Shown: positions 38,201-46,689, numbered from the stretch's first letter. The stretch is DNA of 64,000 nucleotides from Paralithodes platypus (GCA_032716605.1 CM064530.1:5421245-5485244), one strand, 5' to 3'. Made by a program: numbers and translations. Notes: generated from the sequence alone by a model not told the origin.

Positions 38201-41200
38201 CAGGACATCTATCTGGTGCTTCAGGAAGTAGTCGCTGCCCAGGAACTTTGGCAGGTAACTGGTGGGAACATAAGTTTTGTCAACCATAGAATCAAATTAC
38301 CCTTTCAATCAGAAGACACCTTGTACTAATTCTCGCTATCACCATATAATTTGTTCATGTTAGTCAAAGAGTTTAGTATCAAATCTTTAGTTTTTGAAAT
38401 CAAAATATCATTTCAAACCATAATGAAGTTAACAGAAATTGGTGTCATTTAATTGAAAGAGTTAAGTACAAAAGTAATTACTTATTAAATTATTACCATC
38501 CTTTTCTGTTATCATATTAATTAGTATCATCAATGTGGTCAATCCTGTAAGTCCTTCACTAAACTGGCTCGGGTTGTCCCTCTCACAGGGAATAGGTCCG
38601 CTTGGGGGCATTCTGTGTATGGCCACCCTCATAAGGGGAGTAAGGCGTCCGGCAATAGATAGATAGATAGATCAATGTTCTTCATGACAATAAATATGAT
38701 CATAGCATTAACACCTCCAATCTAAAAATCTCCTATCTTACATTGAAATGTGCATACAACCTCTCACTCCACCATTATTATGTACCTACTTTGTGTATAT
38801 GACTTATTTACACCAAATGTTATAATGTAAAACTTGCAAAACAAACAAACCAAATCTTATTCAGAAATACTGTCATTATATTTCTAGATGTGTGAGAAGG
38901 AAAACATATGTACTACTGTACTGCATGGTAATCATATAAATATAGAACTACTCACTCCTTCTCCAATGTGTCAAAGATTCGTTCCTGCAGGGAAAGAAAT
39001 ATGTCCGAGTCCACATTCCCTTCTGAGATTCGAGCCCTCAGAGATTCCGCCTCCTCTTCCTCCACCTCTACCATCATCTCTGCATCTTTGGCCAGGTACT
39101 TATTGAATATTCGTAGGGCATCGTCAGCTAAGAGTTTTCTTTGCGTTTCCGGCGGCACTGAGGTACGAGATTCGCTTGTACTGCTCCTTAAACTGGCAGA
39201 ATCGCTATCAACACTTAGCGCTTTACTTGTCCACTGTTTTTCCCTGCAGCTTTCAATTTTCTTTGCACTGGGATTAACACACTCTCTAGAGCTATTATTT
39301 TCTTTGGATTGTAATGTTGCATTCCCAAGGCTAATGTTTTGGCTTGGTATTCGAGTATTATTAAATGTTAGGGCACTTGGTGAGGGCCCTTCAGGACTGT
39401 TAAGGGGCGTCACATCGCTAGCATGCTGGATGTTACTGACTAAATCTGGAAGTATGAGGCCCTTATCCCTGCCAGACCCTACTACACTCTGTCTGTTACC
39501 CACACTTCCTAGTTTGCCCTCAATATTGTCAACGTTGGATAGCTTTTCAACATAGTTGGATTTAACATCAGTTGAGGAGACAATTTCTGTAACACTCCTA
39601 AGACCTAATGATTTATCAACTGCATCTTGGGAATTAACATGAACTGGGGAAGGATTCTCTTTATCACCATAGAATCTAACACCAGCAAGGGATGCATTAT
39701 CCTTATCACTGTAGGATCTAACACCAGCCAAGGAGGTATGATCCTTATCACTGTAGGATCTAACACCAGCCAAGGAGGTATTATCCTTATCACAGGACTT
39801 ATCACCAGTCAGCAGAGATTCCTCAAGAGGCACATTGCGGTATTGACGGGCAACTGTTCTGAAACTGTTGGAGTCCAGCCAAAAGCGAGCATACTTGTCA
39901 GCGCCCCAGCCCTGCAGGAACTGGACGAAGTAAGGCAGAGTGGCCGAGCTGTACAGGATGTCGTTCACAGTTTTAACAAACTGTGACTGGACTAAGAGCG
40001 GGTCTGGGCGCTCCTTGTCTGGGGGAGGGAGGAAAGAAATGTTCTAAGTTAGTTCAGTAAACGGATAATCGATGGCTGCTTTGGAGATGTTGACAGTAAA
40101 TTTGACAGTAAATTTGGATGATGGCAACCCCAATCTACAACTTTATTACTTAGCTAAATACGGTAAATACACAATTTTTAAAACAGTGGTCCACATGGGA
40201 TGGTATGGGCATGTGGAGAGAATGGATGAACAAAATTGGGTGAAAAGATGCAGGTCTGTGATTGTGGAGGAAGCTGTACCAAGGGGTGGACCGAGAAAGA
40301 CCTGGGATCGAACTATACGTGCCGATCTCGAAATAAAAAACTTGACAAGTGAAGCAGCCCTTAACTAACAGGGTTGCCTGGAATGCCACCATTAGGACAA
40401 GAGACTGAAACTGCACGTATGTGTGGAGCCAGGTGCCCTAATCCCTGAGGCGGGGACCACGAATAAACAGCCTTCATATGCTTCCATATCCCGAGATAAC
40501 TCCTTCAATTATCAAGCTTGTTCCTGTTCCCTGGGGTGGGTCGCTCAAGCCCAACTACCCACCAGTGTGCATAGTGTGTAGGGGGTGCATGTAGAATACT
40601 GTACTATTGTGCTGTTGGAATGTCCGTGGATGTGGATGTAATATGTAACCATTTAATCAGCTCACCCATGCTGATTAGGTGCTAATACATACGGGTACTT
40701 GTGTACATGTGAATGATGTGACACTGGTCTAACACCTCTAATGTCTGCCATTGCAGTGAGTAGTGTAGAAGCCCATGCCCTCATTTCAGTAATGAGGGCG
40801 GTGTGAGAAGGCAAACTCCAACTTCCCGCGCACCTGTCAGCGCGTTACCACTCAGCCACGCCAGCTCTCAAGGTTACCGGTACTTATACATAAAATACTA
40901 CAGCATAGCAACTTAATGAAGCGATTCATTCATGGACACAGGACACCCCCTCATGGATCAAGTCATCTGGCAATAGATATAGCCTAGATGAAATTTTTAT
41001 AAATGCTCTTTGACTAGCCTATGCGGAGGTAAATACTTAAGTTGTACAGTATAATGTAAGTTTATCATGCATATAATTATTAACTGAAGCAATATTACCC
41101 ACAATTTTCTACCAATATCTAATTAAATTACTAACATGGATTAATATACTAACTGACAAACTCTCATAAGTACCTACCAAATTCGCCCATAAAGAGTTGC

Positions 41201-42838
41201 TGGTCCTGTAGCGATATGAGTCTCGTGGGTGGTGGCTGTGTAAAGTCGCGGGGGCTGTCCGGGCCCTGTGAGGAGGTCGTGGAGGGGCGCCGTACTGGCT
41301 GAATGGGGGTACTAGATGTCCCACCACCCGACCCTCCTCCTGGGTTAAAGAGAAGCATGTTAATGATCAAATAGTTATAAAATCAGGTTGTTCACACACG
41401 TATTTATTAATTTTACTTTTCAAGAGCACATAATATTACCAAGACTTAAATGCCATTTATGATATTTAGGCATTTAGGTAAAATTCTAGTTTCACGTACA
41501 CAGCGACAAAAGGGAGGCGCCGTTGTAAAGGCATAGCTTCCCGACCAACTATGAAGATCAGGGAAATTGCTGGGTAAAAGACGTAATATAATGATAATAA
41601 ACTACATTAACGACATTAGCCTAACCTAACTATCTTACCTAACCTAACCTAACCTAGTATTATGTAATAGCTATGGTGCCGCATATGGGGAGATTTTTTT
41701 TTTTTTTTTTACAGTAGGTATAATTCCTTATAATGCATTTCCGCCGCTTTGGACATATATAGGAATTAAGTATGGTATATGACAACTCTAAAGTAGCCAT
41801 AGAAATTTATGAGTATGCTGTGAAAGCGAAACTAGAATTAAACCGGCATTTATTTTCCCTTTTGCCTTGAGCGACACCTGGAGAGAGATGACCCGCACAG
41901 CTTCAGTGTACGCCTGTACAGTATATATGTTGACAGGGGAAGGATGTAGTATTCGGGCCGCCGGGCGTACGGTTGTCATGTTTACATGATCGTGAGCTCA
42001 CAGTTACGTTCCTGTCTAGGCTATTTTTACTTTTTTTCTGTAAATTTCTGGCAAGCCTATATATGATGATGACAATAAGTCATGGGGGGGGGGATGACAA
42101 CTTATTATTGTATCCCACGGCAGTCAAAATAGACGCGAACATGATCACGAGTTTGCGAGTCGTGAAAACAAGGCAGGCGGGCCGCGGTACGCCCGAATAT
42201 AATATGGTACTAGCCTACTGTACCGTTGACAATTGAGGAAGGTATTCCCAATTTCCCCGACAGGCTGACACTCTCTCATGACTTTCACCCCCACCAGGGT
42301 CGAGGGCTCGAGGCATCTACTACTGTACCTAAAATCCTAAATAGGCCTAACCCAACCTATCTCACCTCAGAGGGTGGTGACATCTCTTCATCTCTCGAGT
42401 CTTTCTTAAGGTTTAGGCCTACCATCAAGTTTGGTGAGGTGTCTTGGTCAGGAAGAACAAAACTCATGAGAGGGGAGAGGCTAGAGTAAGGTTGCTAGGC
42501 TAGATTCTTATTTGTAAGGTTATGGCAGAACTTAGCCCCTATCAGGGGAAGTCAAGCTTTTTCATCATCATAAAACCAGACTGAAAATGCCATAGCCTAT
42601 ATTGCAGAATCTATATAAATAAATAACCAAAAGATCGTAAATACAGTAGCCTATATCCATAGCCTAGTACCGTCGAAACGCACTTCACCATTCAATCGCG
42701 GCGAAACCATTTACCCTACATTAGTTCACACCCGTTCCCAGCCGTATGTACATTATTTTGACTATATAACAGACTCTAGATGAACTCCATGACTCAATTA
42801 AACAGCCACTCACGGAATTTTCTCCAAAAGGACGACAT
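29049..42838 (-). CDS. AKAP10: AKAP10 (D-AKAP2), dual-RGS A-kinase anchoring protein, 9 exons, complete
   Basis: Coding exons join 42838-42814, 41339-41178, 40018-38956, 38258-38135, 37524-37361, 36030-35886, 33651-33543, 32976-32778 and 29286-29049. All have GT/AG borders, and the phases add to 2,229 nt (742 residues plus stop). Family knowledge: D-AKAP2 tethers PKA regulatory subunits and has two RGS-like domains. Here the first RGS is split: residues ~80-120 (TLPYFVQFLQGWGADKYARF) and ~370-416, separated by a ~250-residue Ser-rich linker with a 14-residue tandem repeat. The second RGS spans ~417-580 (IDVLTSGTVRLADIIYSDSA; YFSLQATCPQGFSDAVRF; NICREGGPLPSCFDLPLR). Residues ~709-727 (REDLAYRVAEMVIRDVTNV) fit the amphipathic PKA-binding helix. 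Human AKAP10 is about 662 residues. The protein ends in Pro-Gln-Ser, without the vertebrate C-terminal PDZ ligand. KDM1A lies upstream in the same orientation. Confidence 0.95.
29590..29833 (-). mobile_element. 3' part of an RTE-like LINE split by another LINE
   Basis: The minus strand reads [14 protein letters not shown], then decayed VKRCKSMNVEGVAPRG and the family 3' end near the (TATG)-like tail at 29,590. The 5' continuation of the same element is at 31,736-32,610. The 1.9-kb insertion between them is a different LINE. Confidence 0.8.
29834..31735 (-). mobile_element. 5'-truncated CR1-like LINE with full RT domain, nested in another LINE
   Basis: The frame from 31,720 to 30,158 encodes 520 residues. 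RT motifs are [87 protein letters not shown] and catalytic YLYADDTKLYRR. A small indel near 30,160 shifts the frame, after which [20 protein letters not shown] and the final ...TGTELDTQA stop follow. It ends in a doubled CTGTAAGAAA. A short copy of its 3' end sits at 58,995-59,312. The endonuclease region is missing. It lies in AKAP10 intron 8. Confidence 0.93.
31736..32610 (-). mobile_element. RTE-like LINE, RT palm to thumb (5' part of split element)
   Basis: The minus strand encodes FTVRVGVHQGSVLSPLLFVM and WELLYADELVLFADS (the RT catalytic region, YAD plus E in place of the second D). After a decayed stretch come LEMVDKFCYL-like sequence and [16 protein letters not shown], where the other LINE interrupts it. 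Stops and frameshifts mark it as dead. Confidence 0.85.
32778..32976 (-). CDS. AKAP10: AKAP10 exon 8
   Basis: Acceptor AACTCCCAG and donor GTACAG. It encodes a Ser-rich stretch then MRIDEKQLVDPDSLWRRHNY, matching the conserved linker between the second RGS and the PKA-binding helix. Phase is G|GG in and AG| out, consistent with its neighbours. Confidence 0.92.
33040..33420 (+). mobile_element. LINE 3' UTR fragment with TACA tail
   Basis: CAGTTGGACTAGATAGTAGT through GGCGCCTGGCCCGGGGAGCC, then ...AACTGGGCTAAGTGCCAGTG and (TACA)n. The same 3' UTR, in reverse, is at 36,715-37,275, and its start is at 46,440-46,640. It lies in AKAP10 intron 7. Confidence 0.75.
33543..33651 (-). CDS. AKAP10: AKAP10 exon 7 (end of second RGS)
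   Basis: Acceptor AACTTCAG and donor GTCAGT. It encodes DFLPGYLSSNLHIKYLGELI and GRKKRSG. This is the last helix of the second RGS domain (family motif FLPGFLSSNLYYKYL). Confidence 0.94.
33938..34151. mobile_element. piggyBac-type MITE, second family, copy 2
   Basis: TTAACCTCTTCTGTACTGGC at the left and ACCGGTACAGAAGAGCTTAA at the right. It is homologous to 24,816-25,030. Its right TTAA (34,148-34,151) is also the left TTAA of the next MITE. Confidence 0.85.
34148..35120. mobile_element. piggyBac-type MITE split by a ~735-bp insertion
   Basis: The outer parts (34,148-34,218 and about 34,951-35,120) join to reproduce the 235-bp MITE at 23,904-24,138. Ends are TTAACCCTTTCTGACTCATA and ATATGTCGGAGAGGGTTAA. 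The interruption begins and ends next to ACTC, a possible short target duplication. Confidence 0.85.
34219..34950 (+). mobile_element. Retroelement 3' UTR inserted in a MITE
   Basis: Ends in GTTTAGTTTGCAAGTTTTAC followed by ATTTTAA, the 3' terminus shared with fragments at 24,338, 38,014, 38,817, 55,683 and 56,085. It also has CCACATAGCGATTTTGAT and CCCTATGTGGTGG. Copies of very different length share this one end, as expected of 5'-truncated retroposition. It likely belongs to the element whose RT fragment is at 55,683-56,571. Confidence 0.7.
35294..35664 (-). mobile_element. TTAAGGGG-family MITE, reverse copy
   Basis: Interior phrases AAGATAAATTTGTAAATTTT, CACGAAAGGTCTTAA and GAAAACTAGTGGGGCTAAAC are inverse matches to 22,990-23,350 and 61,653-62,023. 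The right end is CATCCCCTTAA and the left end is degraded (CCTTAGGGGGAGACTGG). Confidence 0.8.
35886..36030 (-). CDS. AKAP10: AKAP10 exon 6 (second RGS core)
   Basis: Acceptor CTCGACAG and donor GTAAGA. It encodes YFSLQATCPQGFSDAVRF and EGNICREGGPLPSCFDLPLR, near-identical to the family signature in vertebrate AKAP10. Confidence 0.97.
36150..36680 (-). mobile_element. RTE-like LINE C-terminal fragment
   Basis: The minus strand encodes VSSKELSRRLGIRGISE and SRLDWFGHMERIDYQKWVKK, then decays to the family 3' end (GCAGCCCAGAACAGGGTCGC). Same family as 4,775, 29,590, 40,192, 46,690 and 54,770. It lies in AKAP10 intron 5. Confidence 0.85.
36715..37275 (-). mobile_element. LINE 3' end with long UTR and TACA-type tail
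   Basis: The inverse of the 33,040-33,420 UTR, with extra 5' sequence near a decayed C-terminus (WRVLVNS-like). Marker phrases are CCAGGCGCCTGATGGACTAT and CCCAATCCCCACTTTTCC. The end at 36,715 is (TGTA)n. A short piece of this tail also lies at 57,982-58,025. Confidence 0.75.
37361..37524 (-). CDS. AKAP10: AKAP10 exon 5 (second RGS)
   Basis: Acceptor CACTGCCAG and donor GTGAGT. It encodes YVEQEGGRGVLQVWVAVSNF and QAQADAMILYDK, matching the family's EKEDAVNILQFWLAADNF and NDAMILYDKYF. Confidence 0.95.
37658..37742 (-). mobile_element. (AAC)n-tailed retroposon, 5'-truncated copy E
   Basis: Only the 3'-terminal ~85 bp are present. On the minus strand they run to AGCCTGGGGAACAACAACAA. This short copy fixes the orientation of the family, since truncation is at the opposite end from (AAC)n. 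Confidence 0.75.
37748..37842 (+). mobile_element. RTE-like LINE fragment
   Basis: Encodes LEMVDKFCYLGDTIS, matching [20 protein letters not shown] at 55,124-55,441. It sits between the (AAC)n retroposon and the exon-3-like fragment. Confidence 0.7.
37840..37935 (-). pseudogene. AKAP10: Decayed partial copy of AKAP10 exon 3 inside intron 4
   Basis: About 92 bp match exon 3 at 39,345-39,437 at roughly 80% by eye, in the same orientation. Shared stretches include TTCAGGA-TGTTAAGGGGCG and CATGCTGGATGTT. The copy carries stop codons and indels and lacks splice sites. It is flanked by retroelement fragments on both sides. Confidence 0.8.
38014..38100 (-). mobile_element. Retroelement 3' UTR fragment
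   Basis: TATAATGTAAAACTTGCAAA at the left, then ...GCTATGTGGAAACAACG. 5'-truncated copy of the 34,219-34,950 terminus, ending about 35 bp from the exon 4 donor. Confidence 0.7.
38135..38258 (-). CDS. AKAP10: AKAP10 exon 4 (start of second RGS)
   Basis: Acceptor TTCCCACCAG and donor GTTAGT. It encodes YLPKFLGSDYFLKHQIDVL, then TSGTVRLADIIYSDSAFPYF. Highly similar to vertebrate QIEVLTSGTVYLADILF. Confidence 0.96.
38535..38680. mobile_element. Fragment of the palindrome body plus (GATA)n LINE tail
   Basis: 38,536-38,600 matches the left arm of the palindrome at 56,913-56,975 (GTAAGTCCTTCA, AAACTGGC, GGGTTGTCCCTCT) but has no U4 sequence. Then GTATGGCCACCC and GTCCGGCAATAGATAGATAG match the 3' end of the (GATA)n-tailed LINE family. 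Confidence 0.65.
38817..38885 (-). mobile_element. Retroelement 3' UTR fragment, short
   Basis: TATAATGTAAAACTTGCAAA then ACAAACAAACCAAATC, the first ~60 bp of the terminus described at 34,219-34,950. It lies in AKAP10 intron 3. Confidence 0.65.
38956..40018 (-). CDS. AKAP10: AKAP10 exon 3 (first RGS halves and linker)
   Basis: A 1,063-nt exon with acceptor TCCCCCAG and donor GTGAGT. It begins ERPDPLLVQSQFVKTVND, then the first half of RGS-A (TLPYFVQFLQG; RFWLDSNSFRTVARQYRN). A ~250-residue Ser/Asn-rich, acidic linker follows, then ADDALRIFNKYLAKDAEMM and an acidic run. Near the start of the linker are about 3.3 copies of a 14-residue unit (SLAGVRSYSDKDHT). Confidence 0.95.
39655..39805 (-). 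repeat. AKAP10: 42-bp in-frame coding minisatellite in AKAP10 exon 3
   Basis: The plus strand shows the unit GGATCTAACACCAGCCAAGG + AGGTATGATCCTTATCACTG + TA, 42 bp, in about 3.3 copies, the middle ones almost identical. It encodes SLAGVR-YSDKD repeats without breaking frame. Confidence 0.93.
40192..40440 (+). mobile_element. RTE-like LINE C-terminal fragment
   Basis: Encodes [39 protein letters not shown] and LTSEAALN then a stop. This is one of the best-preserved tails of its family here. It lies in AKAP10 intron 2. Confidence 0.88.
40775..40870 (-). mobile_element. tRNA-like SINE head
   Basis: The minus strand reads GCTGGCGTGGCTGAGTGGTA then ACGCGCTGAC, an A-box/D-arm like that of tRNA-Leu or Ser. 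No good B box, so it is a decayed SINE or tRNA relic rather than a tRNA gene. Confidence 0.4.
41178..41339 (-). CDS. AKAP10: AKAP10 exon 2
   Basis: Acceptor TTTAACCCAG and donor GTAGGT. It encodes a Gly/Ser/Pro-rich stretch ending in RLISLQDQQLFMGEFG. Its 2-nt entry phase matches the 1-nt exit of exon 1 exactly. Confidence 0.88.
41618..41656 (+). repeat. Short CCTAA (TTAGG) telomere-type array
   Basis: CCTAACCTAACCTAACCTA at 41,638-41,656 and a shorter run at 41,620. Four perfect units of the arthropod telomere repeat in an interstitial position. Confidence 0.8.
42814..42838 (-). CDS. AKAP10: AKAP10 exon 1 coding part (8 codons)
   Basis: ATG at 42,838-42,836 encodes MSSFWRKF plus one base, then donor GTGAGTGG. 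It resembles the basic N-terminus of vertebrate AKAP10 (MSFFRRK). An in-frame TGA lies 30 nt upstream (42,868-42,866) and the -3 position is a purine, which supports this ATG. The phase joins exon 2 to give ...KFRGGSGGG. It is too short for ordinary ORF calling. Confidence 0.82.
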
Positions 42839-42839
42839 T

Positions 42840-43250
42840 TCCCGGCAAAATTCATGTGTAAAGTGTCATTTTCTGTTTCCTGTCTCAGCTGACCGAGAAA
42901 AACAAACCCCGATTTATAAGCGATGGAAAGCTGTCACACGTAAAGGATCAAATTCTCTATCGCTGTCATATAAAGATACAAATAGTTAAATTACTTTACT
43001 ATTTGATTCTACACCAGTTATGCGACTGTTCGCTTATACTCCAATGAATGCACCTGCACACAATTAATTATCTCGATGGATCATTGGATTGAAACATCCT
43101 CTGTTGTAATGCTGAATGACGATAATATAAAATATGTTTAATATAGAACACCTAAATGTTAAACAATCATTCAAGAAACGTTTAATTGTGTATATAGTGT
43201 CATATAAAACGTTTGCTGCAAGCATTGGCCTATATACAGTATATCCGACT
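42840..43250 (-). promoter_or_regulatory. Presumed AKAP10 5' UTR / promoter region
   Basis: The sequence immediately upstream of the AKAP10 start codon holds no coding similarity. No TATA box or other element can be named with confidence. The role is inferred from position only. Confidence 0.35.
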
Positions 43251-43535
43251 TGCAATACACAATCCCACCACTACTCTGTGCAACTCTCCAACCCAAGAGT
43301 GAAGCAATACTCCCAATCTTTCTTATATATTCAACAGCTGAGCTCTGGCCCTCCGGAACTCTCCCTGAATCCATCTTTCCCTTATCCTATATGACTCAAA
43401 TTGCTTCAAACTCTGTGTGTCCAGACATTTTAATTGGCTCGAACATTCCTTTCTTTTATTCGGCCCTGTCACTTTTTGAACGCTAAAGGGAGGCAGTCCA
43501 CTCGTCACAGGCAGCTTTGCCCTTTGTCTCCCTCA
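43251..43535 (+). mobile_element. LINE C-terminal fragment (poly(A)-tailed LINE family)
   Basis: Encodes [20 protein letters not shown] and after frame breaks PSFPYPI and LKLLQTLCVQTF. It matches the last ~60 residues of the LINE at 51,575-53,168, followed by its 3' UTR phrase AGGCAG...TTTGCC. Confidence 0.8.
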
Positions 43536-44179
43536 TCCATATTGAAAGGTTGGGCCAGACACCTACGCCGCAACCGGGATGTCATTAAGAATTGGACATG
43601 CTGCCCACCTATGCCGCCTTGTAGGCCTACTCATCGACCAGCAGTCCTGTCCACATGGTAGGCTACACGTGGCCCAGGCACTTTTGATCTTGAGTGCCCA
43701 ATTTAGGTTCGACTTCCGCAGGACCTTCCTGCAAGACGGGTTGCGGCATGTGGGTGTCACTGCATGACTTCTTGGTGGTGAAGGCCTCGACGAAGAGAAA
43801 TGAGACCAATTTAAGTTATAATTAAGACTTCTGCAAGTTCCTGAAGTCAACGGGCCGCCTGCATGGTCTAACCTTTGGCGGGGTACGCAATCACACATTT
43901 CGAGTATGTGTCGACAATGTGATAATGTATTTTTTTGTTGGATTTACATCCCGAACCAGTTTCCAGTCTTTCCTGTTAACCAAGGAGTAATCTATCTGGC
44001 TACTGGAAACCCCATAGAGTTATATGTGACCAGATGGCTGTCTTTTCTTGAACTTTAATTTGTGTTAGCCTACACACAATTAACAATGTTGAGTGCAACG
44101 CAGGACTCCAGGATATATTCACCTTCCAGATTCCTCCTTCTGTAACCATTTCCTCCATGTACTCCTTCGTATCTATCTG
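43536..44179. other. No gene recognised
   Basis: Moderate-GC sequence (43,560-43,800) with short frames on both strands and no recognisable motif. It may be decayed transposon. Confidence 0.4.
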
Positions 44180-44640
44180 CAGATGCTCCCACGTGACTGG
44201 AACGACCTACCCGTCAGTCAGTCCGTGAAAAGAGAACACTGTATTCCTTCAGACGTAGCCTGAAGGAACACCTGAACCGGACAGCTGCGAGAAGGGAGCA
44301 CCAAGCTTATGTCTACTACTAAATGCGACATAAGAGATAGACAAACCAAACTGAAATGATTACTGATTACGGATTACTGATATTTACTATAGGATGTAAG
44401 GTATCTTAAAATAACCCCCTAGAAATACTTTCTCTAAAGTATATATTTCTTTATCCTCCCCATTTTCCCCAGCTAACCTAATCCCACAAGGACCCCAATG
44501 GAAATACGCCTAACGGCCTTATTGGGCTATCCTTAGTTGGAATTATGCAAGGCTGGTACATGTCATATTTGTAACAAACTATGTGGTACCAACTCTGTAA
44601 ATTGCTAACTGAATAAATATTATTATTATTATTATTATTA
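44180..44640 (+). mobile_element. LINE 3' end with (ATT)n tail
   Basis: Decayed frames read LPRDWNDLPVSQSV and, after a shift, RRSLKEHLNRTAARREHQAY, an RT C-terminal signature. The 3' UTR ends in AACTGAATAAATATTATTAT and (ATT)n at 44,611-44,640. Confidence 0.75.
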
Positions 44641-45112
44641 TCCCAGGATTGTTATTTTATTCTCCGAGAGGCCTGAAATGACACCGACGGTGTCATTCCA
44701 GAAGTCCTCTTTTATCTCTTTCTGTAGTCCAGCCTGTGTGGCATATGCAGATATCACATTCAGAATTCTTTGACCAACTTTCAACTTCAAAACAATCAGC
44801 CTTTCACTAACTCTCGTAATCTGAAGCACACTTTCCACCCACTCTTCAGCCACCAGAACACTCACTCCTCCTTTCACTTTATCAGTCTCAACCCCCTTCC
44901 AGTAGATCCTATATATATCTTTTCTTTCTTCCAACAATCCACTGTGCCCCATACCCTTTCCAGAGTGTTTCCTGGGCACAGCAGACGTCCACTCGCCTCC
45001 TCTCACACATCTCAGCCACTTCATTTGCACGCAGATTCAAACTATCAACATTTACACTAGCAAGTCTGAGACTGGGGGGCATTTGTCCGTATGCTGTGCG
45101 GTTTTGGAACAT
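44638..45112 (-). mobile_element. LINE endonuclease (APE-type) fragment
   Basis: The minus strand encodes SLRLASVNVDSLNLRANEVA, VDVCCAQETLWKGYG, then after a frameshift near 44,940 KGGVSVLVAEEWVESVLQIT and LNVISAYATQAG. These are the N-terminal EEP/APE endonuclease blocks of RTE-type LINEs (QET, SAYA). It is truncated before the catalytic DFN block. Confidence 0.85.
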
Positions 45113-45520
45113 CGGACTTACGTTGTTTCTCTTTAGGTCGAGTCATAATTTGGCGATTATAGGCTGGCAAATGGGCCTCGTCCCCCCCCCTCCCCTCCCC
45201 CCAGAACTCCGGCTCCAGTCTACCCCGGGGACCATTCCCAGCACCTTCCCCCAAGAGTGCTGGGGGCCCAGGTGCCCCCAACCAGAACCCGCCGCAGGGA
45301 CGCACCCCGTGAGCGTACACGGCACTACAACTGGTCTGGTATTTTACACCCAGGGCAGCCTCCTGGAGCGCTACCACCAGTTTCGGGCCCCTATACTGTT
45401 GGGCGGAGAGTGCCAGTCCGGAGAAACACTACGCACTGTACCCTCTGGATCCATTTCGTCCAGGTTGGGCCCAATTAGGCGCCAGGTCCGGGGAGCGACA
45501 TCCACCGATTCCTTGATATG
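45113..45520 (-). mobile_element. GC-rich sequence 5' of the LINE endonuclease, possibly its 5' region
   Basis: Continuous with the endonuclease fragment and open in one minus frame, Gly/Pro-rich, without a recognisable domain. Near 45,476 GGCGCCAGGTCCGGGGAGC resembles the 3' UTR phrase at 46,620 (GGCGCCCGGCCCGGGGAGCC). A chimeric origin is therefore possible. Confidence 0.35.
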
Positions 45521-46079
45521 AACAGGTCACGAAAGCACTTCTCGAATGGAGTTAGCATGAGTTGAAAACAACACAATTAATAAATCACACATACCGGTAT
45601 CACTTTGTCACGGGGCGTGTAAAAGATAGGTGTCATTGGGGTTGAGTTTACGTATATCACTGTGTGGGTGCGAGGGGCTGCATGGTAACATATTATTATA
45701 CATACTGTAGTCTCACGAGGAGTCTATGTACAAAATATTTCACCTTACAACGATAGACAAGTGTGGTTTGTATCCTCAACTATAGAGTCCTATCAAGTTA
45801 GAATGGAGGTCTGTTATACAGCCTTCAACAAAACTAATTTTTAATTTTTGCGTCATGGTCCAACATCTACGGATCTCCTGTGGCTCGTCCTTGTAGTGGC
45901 TTCAACGTCAGGGTCGGTAGTGGGGGTCCTCCGGCAACGTCCTCCAGTGGGTCTTGACACGGGCTGCGAGCTGGCTCGTTACCATCCAGGTGTTGAGGAA
46001 GAGGGGGGAGGGCTCAGAGAAGTTATACTAGGCAGCACAGACCATATGTGTTCTTACAACCAACCTCTACCCAAAGCTG

Positions 46080-46185
46080 GAAACTATTAATAGAACAGTG
46101 AGGCTTATATTTGGTCTTCCACCGAAAACCCCCACTACTAAATATCTAATAGAGTTGCACTGGCTGCCGGTTCAAGCTAATATAG
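46080..46185 (+). mobile_element. LINE RT C-terminal fragment
   Basis: Encodes TINRTVRLIFGLPPK and YLIELHWLPVQANIEF, matching the widespread non-LTR motif ...ARLVTG...LHWLPVRERI. Very short. Confidence 0.65.
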
Positions 46186-46209
46186 AATTTTAACTGTCTC
46201 AAGACTTTT

Positions 46210-46640
46210 GTGTTGGAGATGAGCTGCTTGAGGAGTATGTGTGGAGTGAACAAAGATATATAAAGAGTCAGAAACATGGGGAAATAGATTGAGAGGAAGA
46301 CCTCGGAGAAGATGGAGAGATGGTGTGAAAAAAGCGTTGGAAGATAGAGAGATGACAGAAGAAAAGGCAAGAGAAGTGGTAATGAATAGGAATGAGTGTA
46401 GAATGCTTGTGAATAGATGAGTGATAACGCGGTCGTAGGGAGTTGGGGTCAGGAGCCAGTTGGACTAGATAATGGTCCTTCAGGCACCCGGCCCGGGGAA
46501 AGGCAAGAGAAGTGGTAATTAATAGGAATGAGTGTAGAATGCTTGTGAGTAGATGAGTGATGACGCGGTCGTAGGGAGTTGGGGTCAGGAGCCAGTTGGA
46601 CTAGATAATGGTCCTTCAGGCGCCCGGCCCGGGGAGCCGG
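46210..46640 (+). mobile_element. LINE 3' end with internal ~137-bp tandem duplication
   Basis: Encodes LRGRPRRRWRDGVKKALED, then TEEKAREVVMNRNECRMLVN and stop, a typical RTE C-terminus. The end of the ORF and the following UTR, from GGCAAGAGAAGTGGTAAT to GGCCCGGGG, occur twice in tandem. Confidence 0.8.
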
Positions 46641-46689
46641 TATACTGTATACTGTATACAGTATAGGAAGGGCCCTGCCTGGAAGTGTG

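Noticed and set aside
45848..46090. 80-codon plus frame, or a minus-strand exon with VKTHWRTLPEDPHY
   Set aside because: Neither reading matches a family I recognise, and the neighbourhood is LINE debris.
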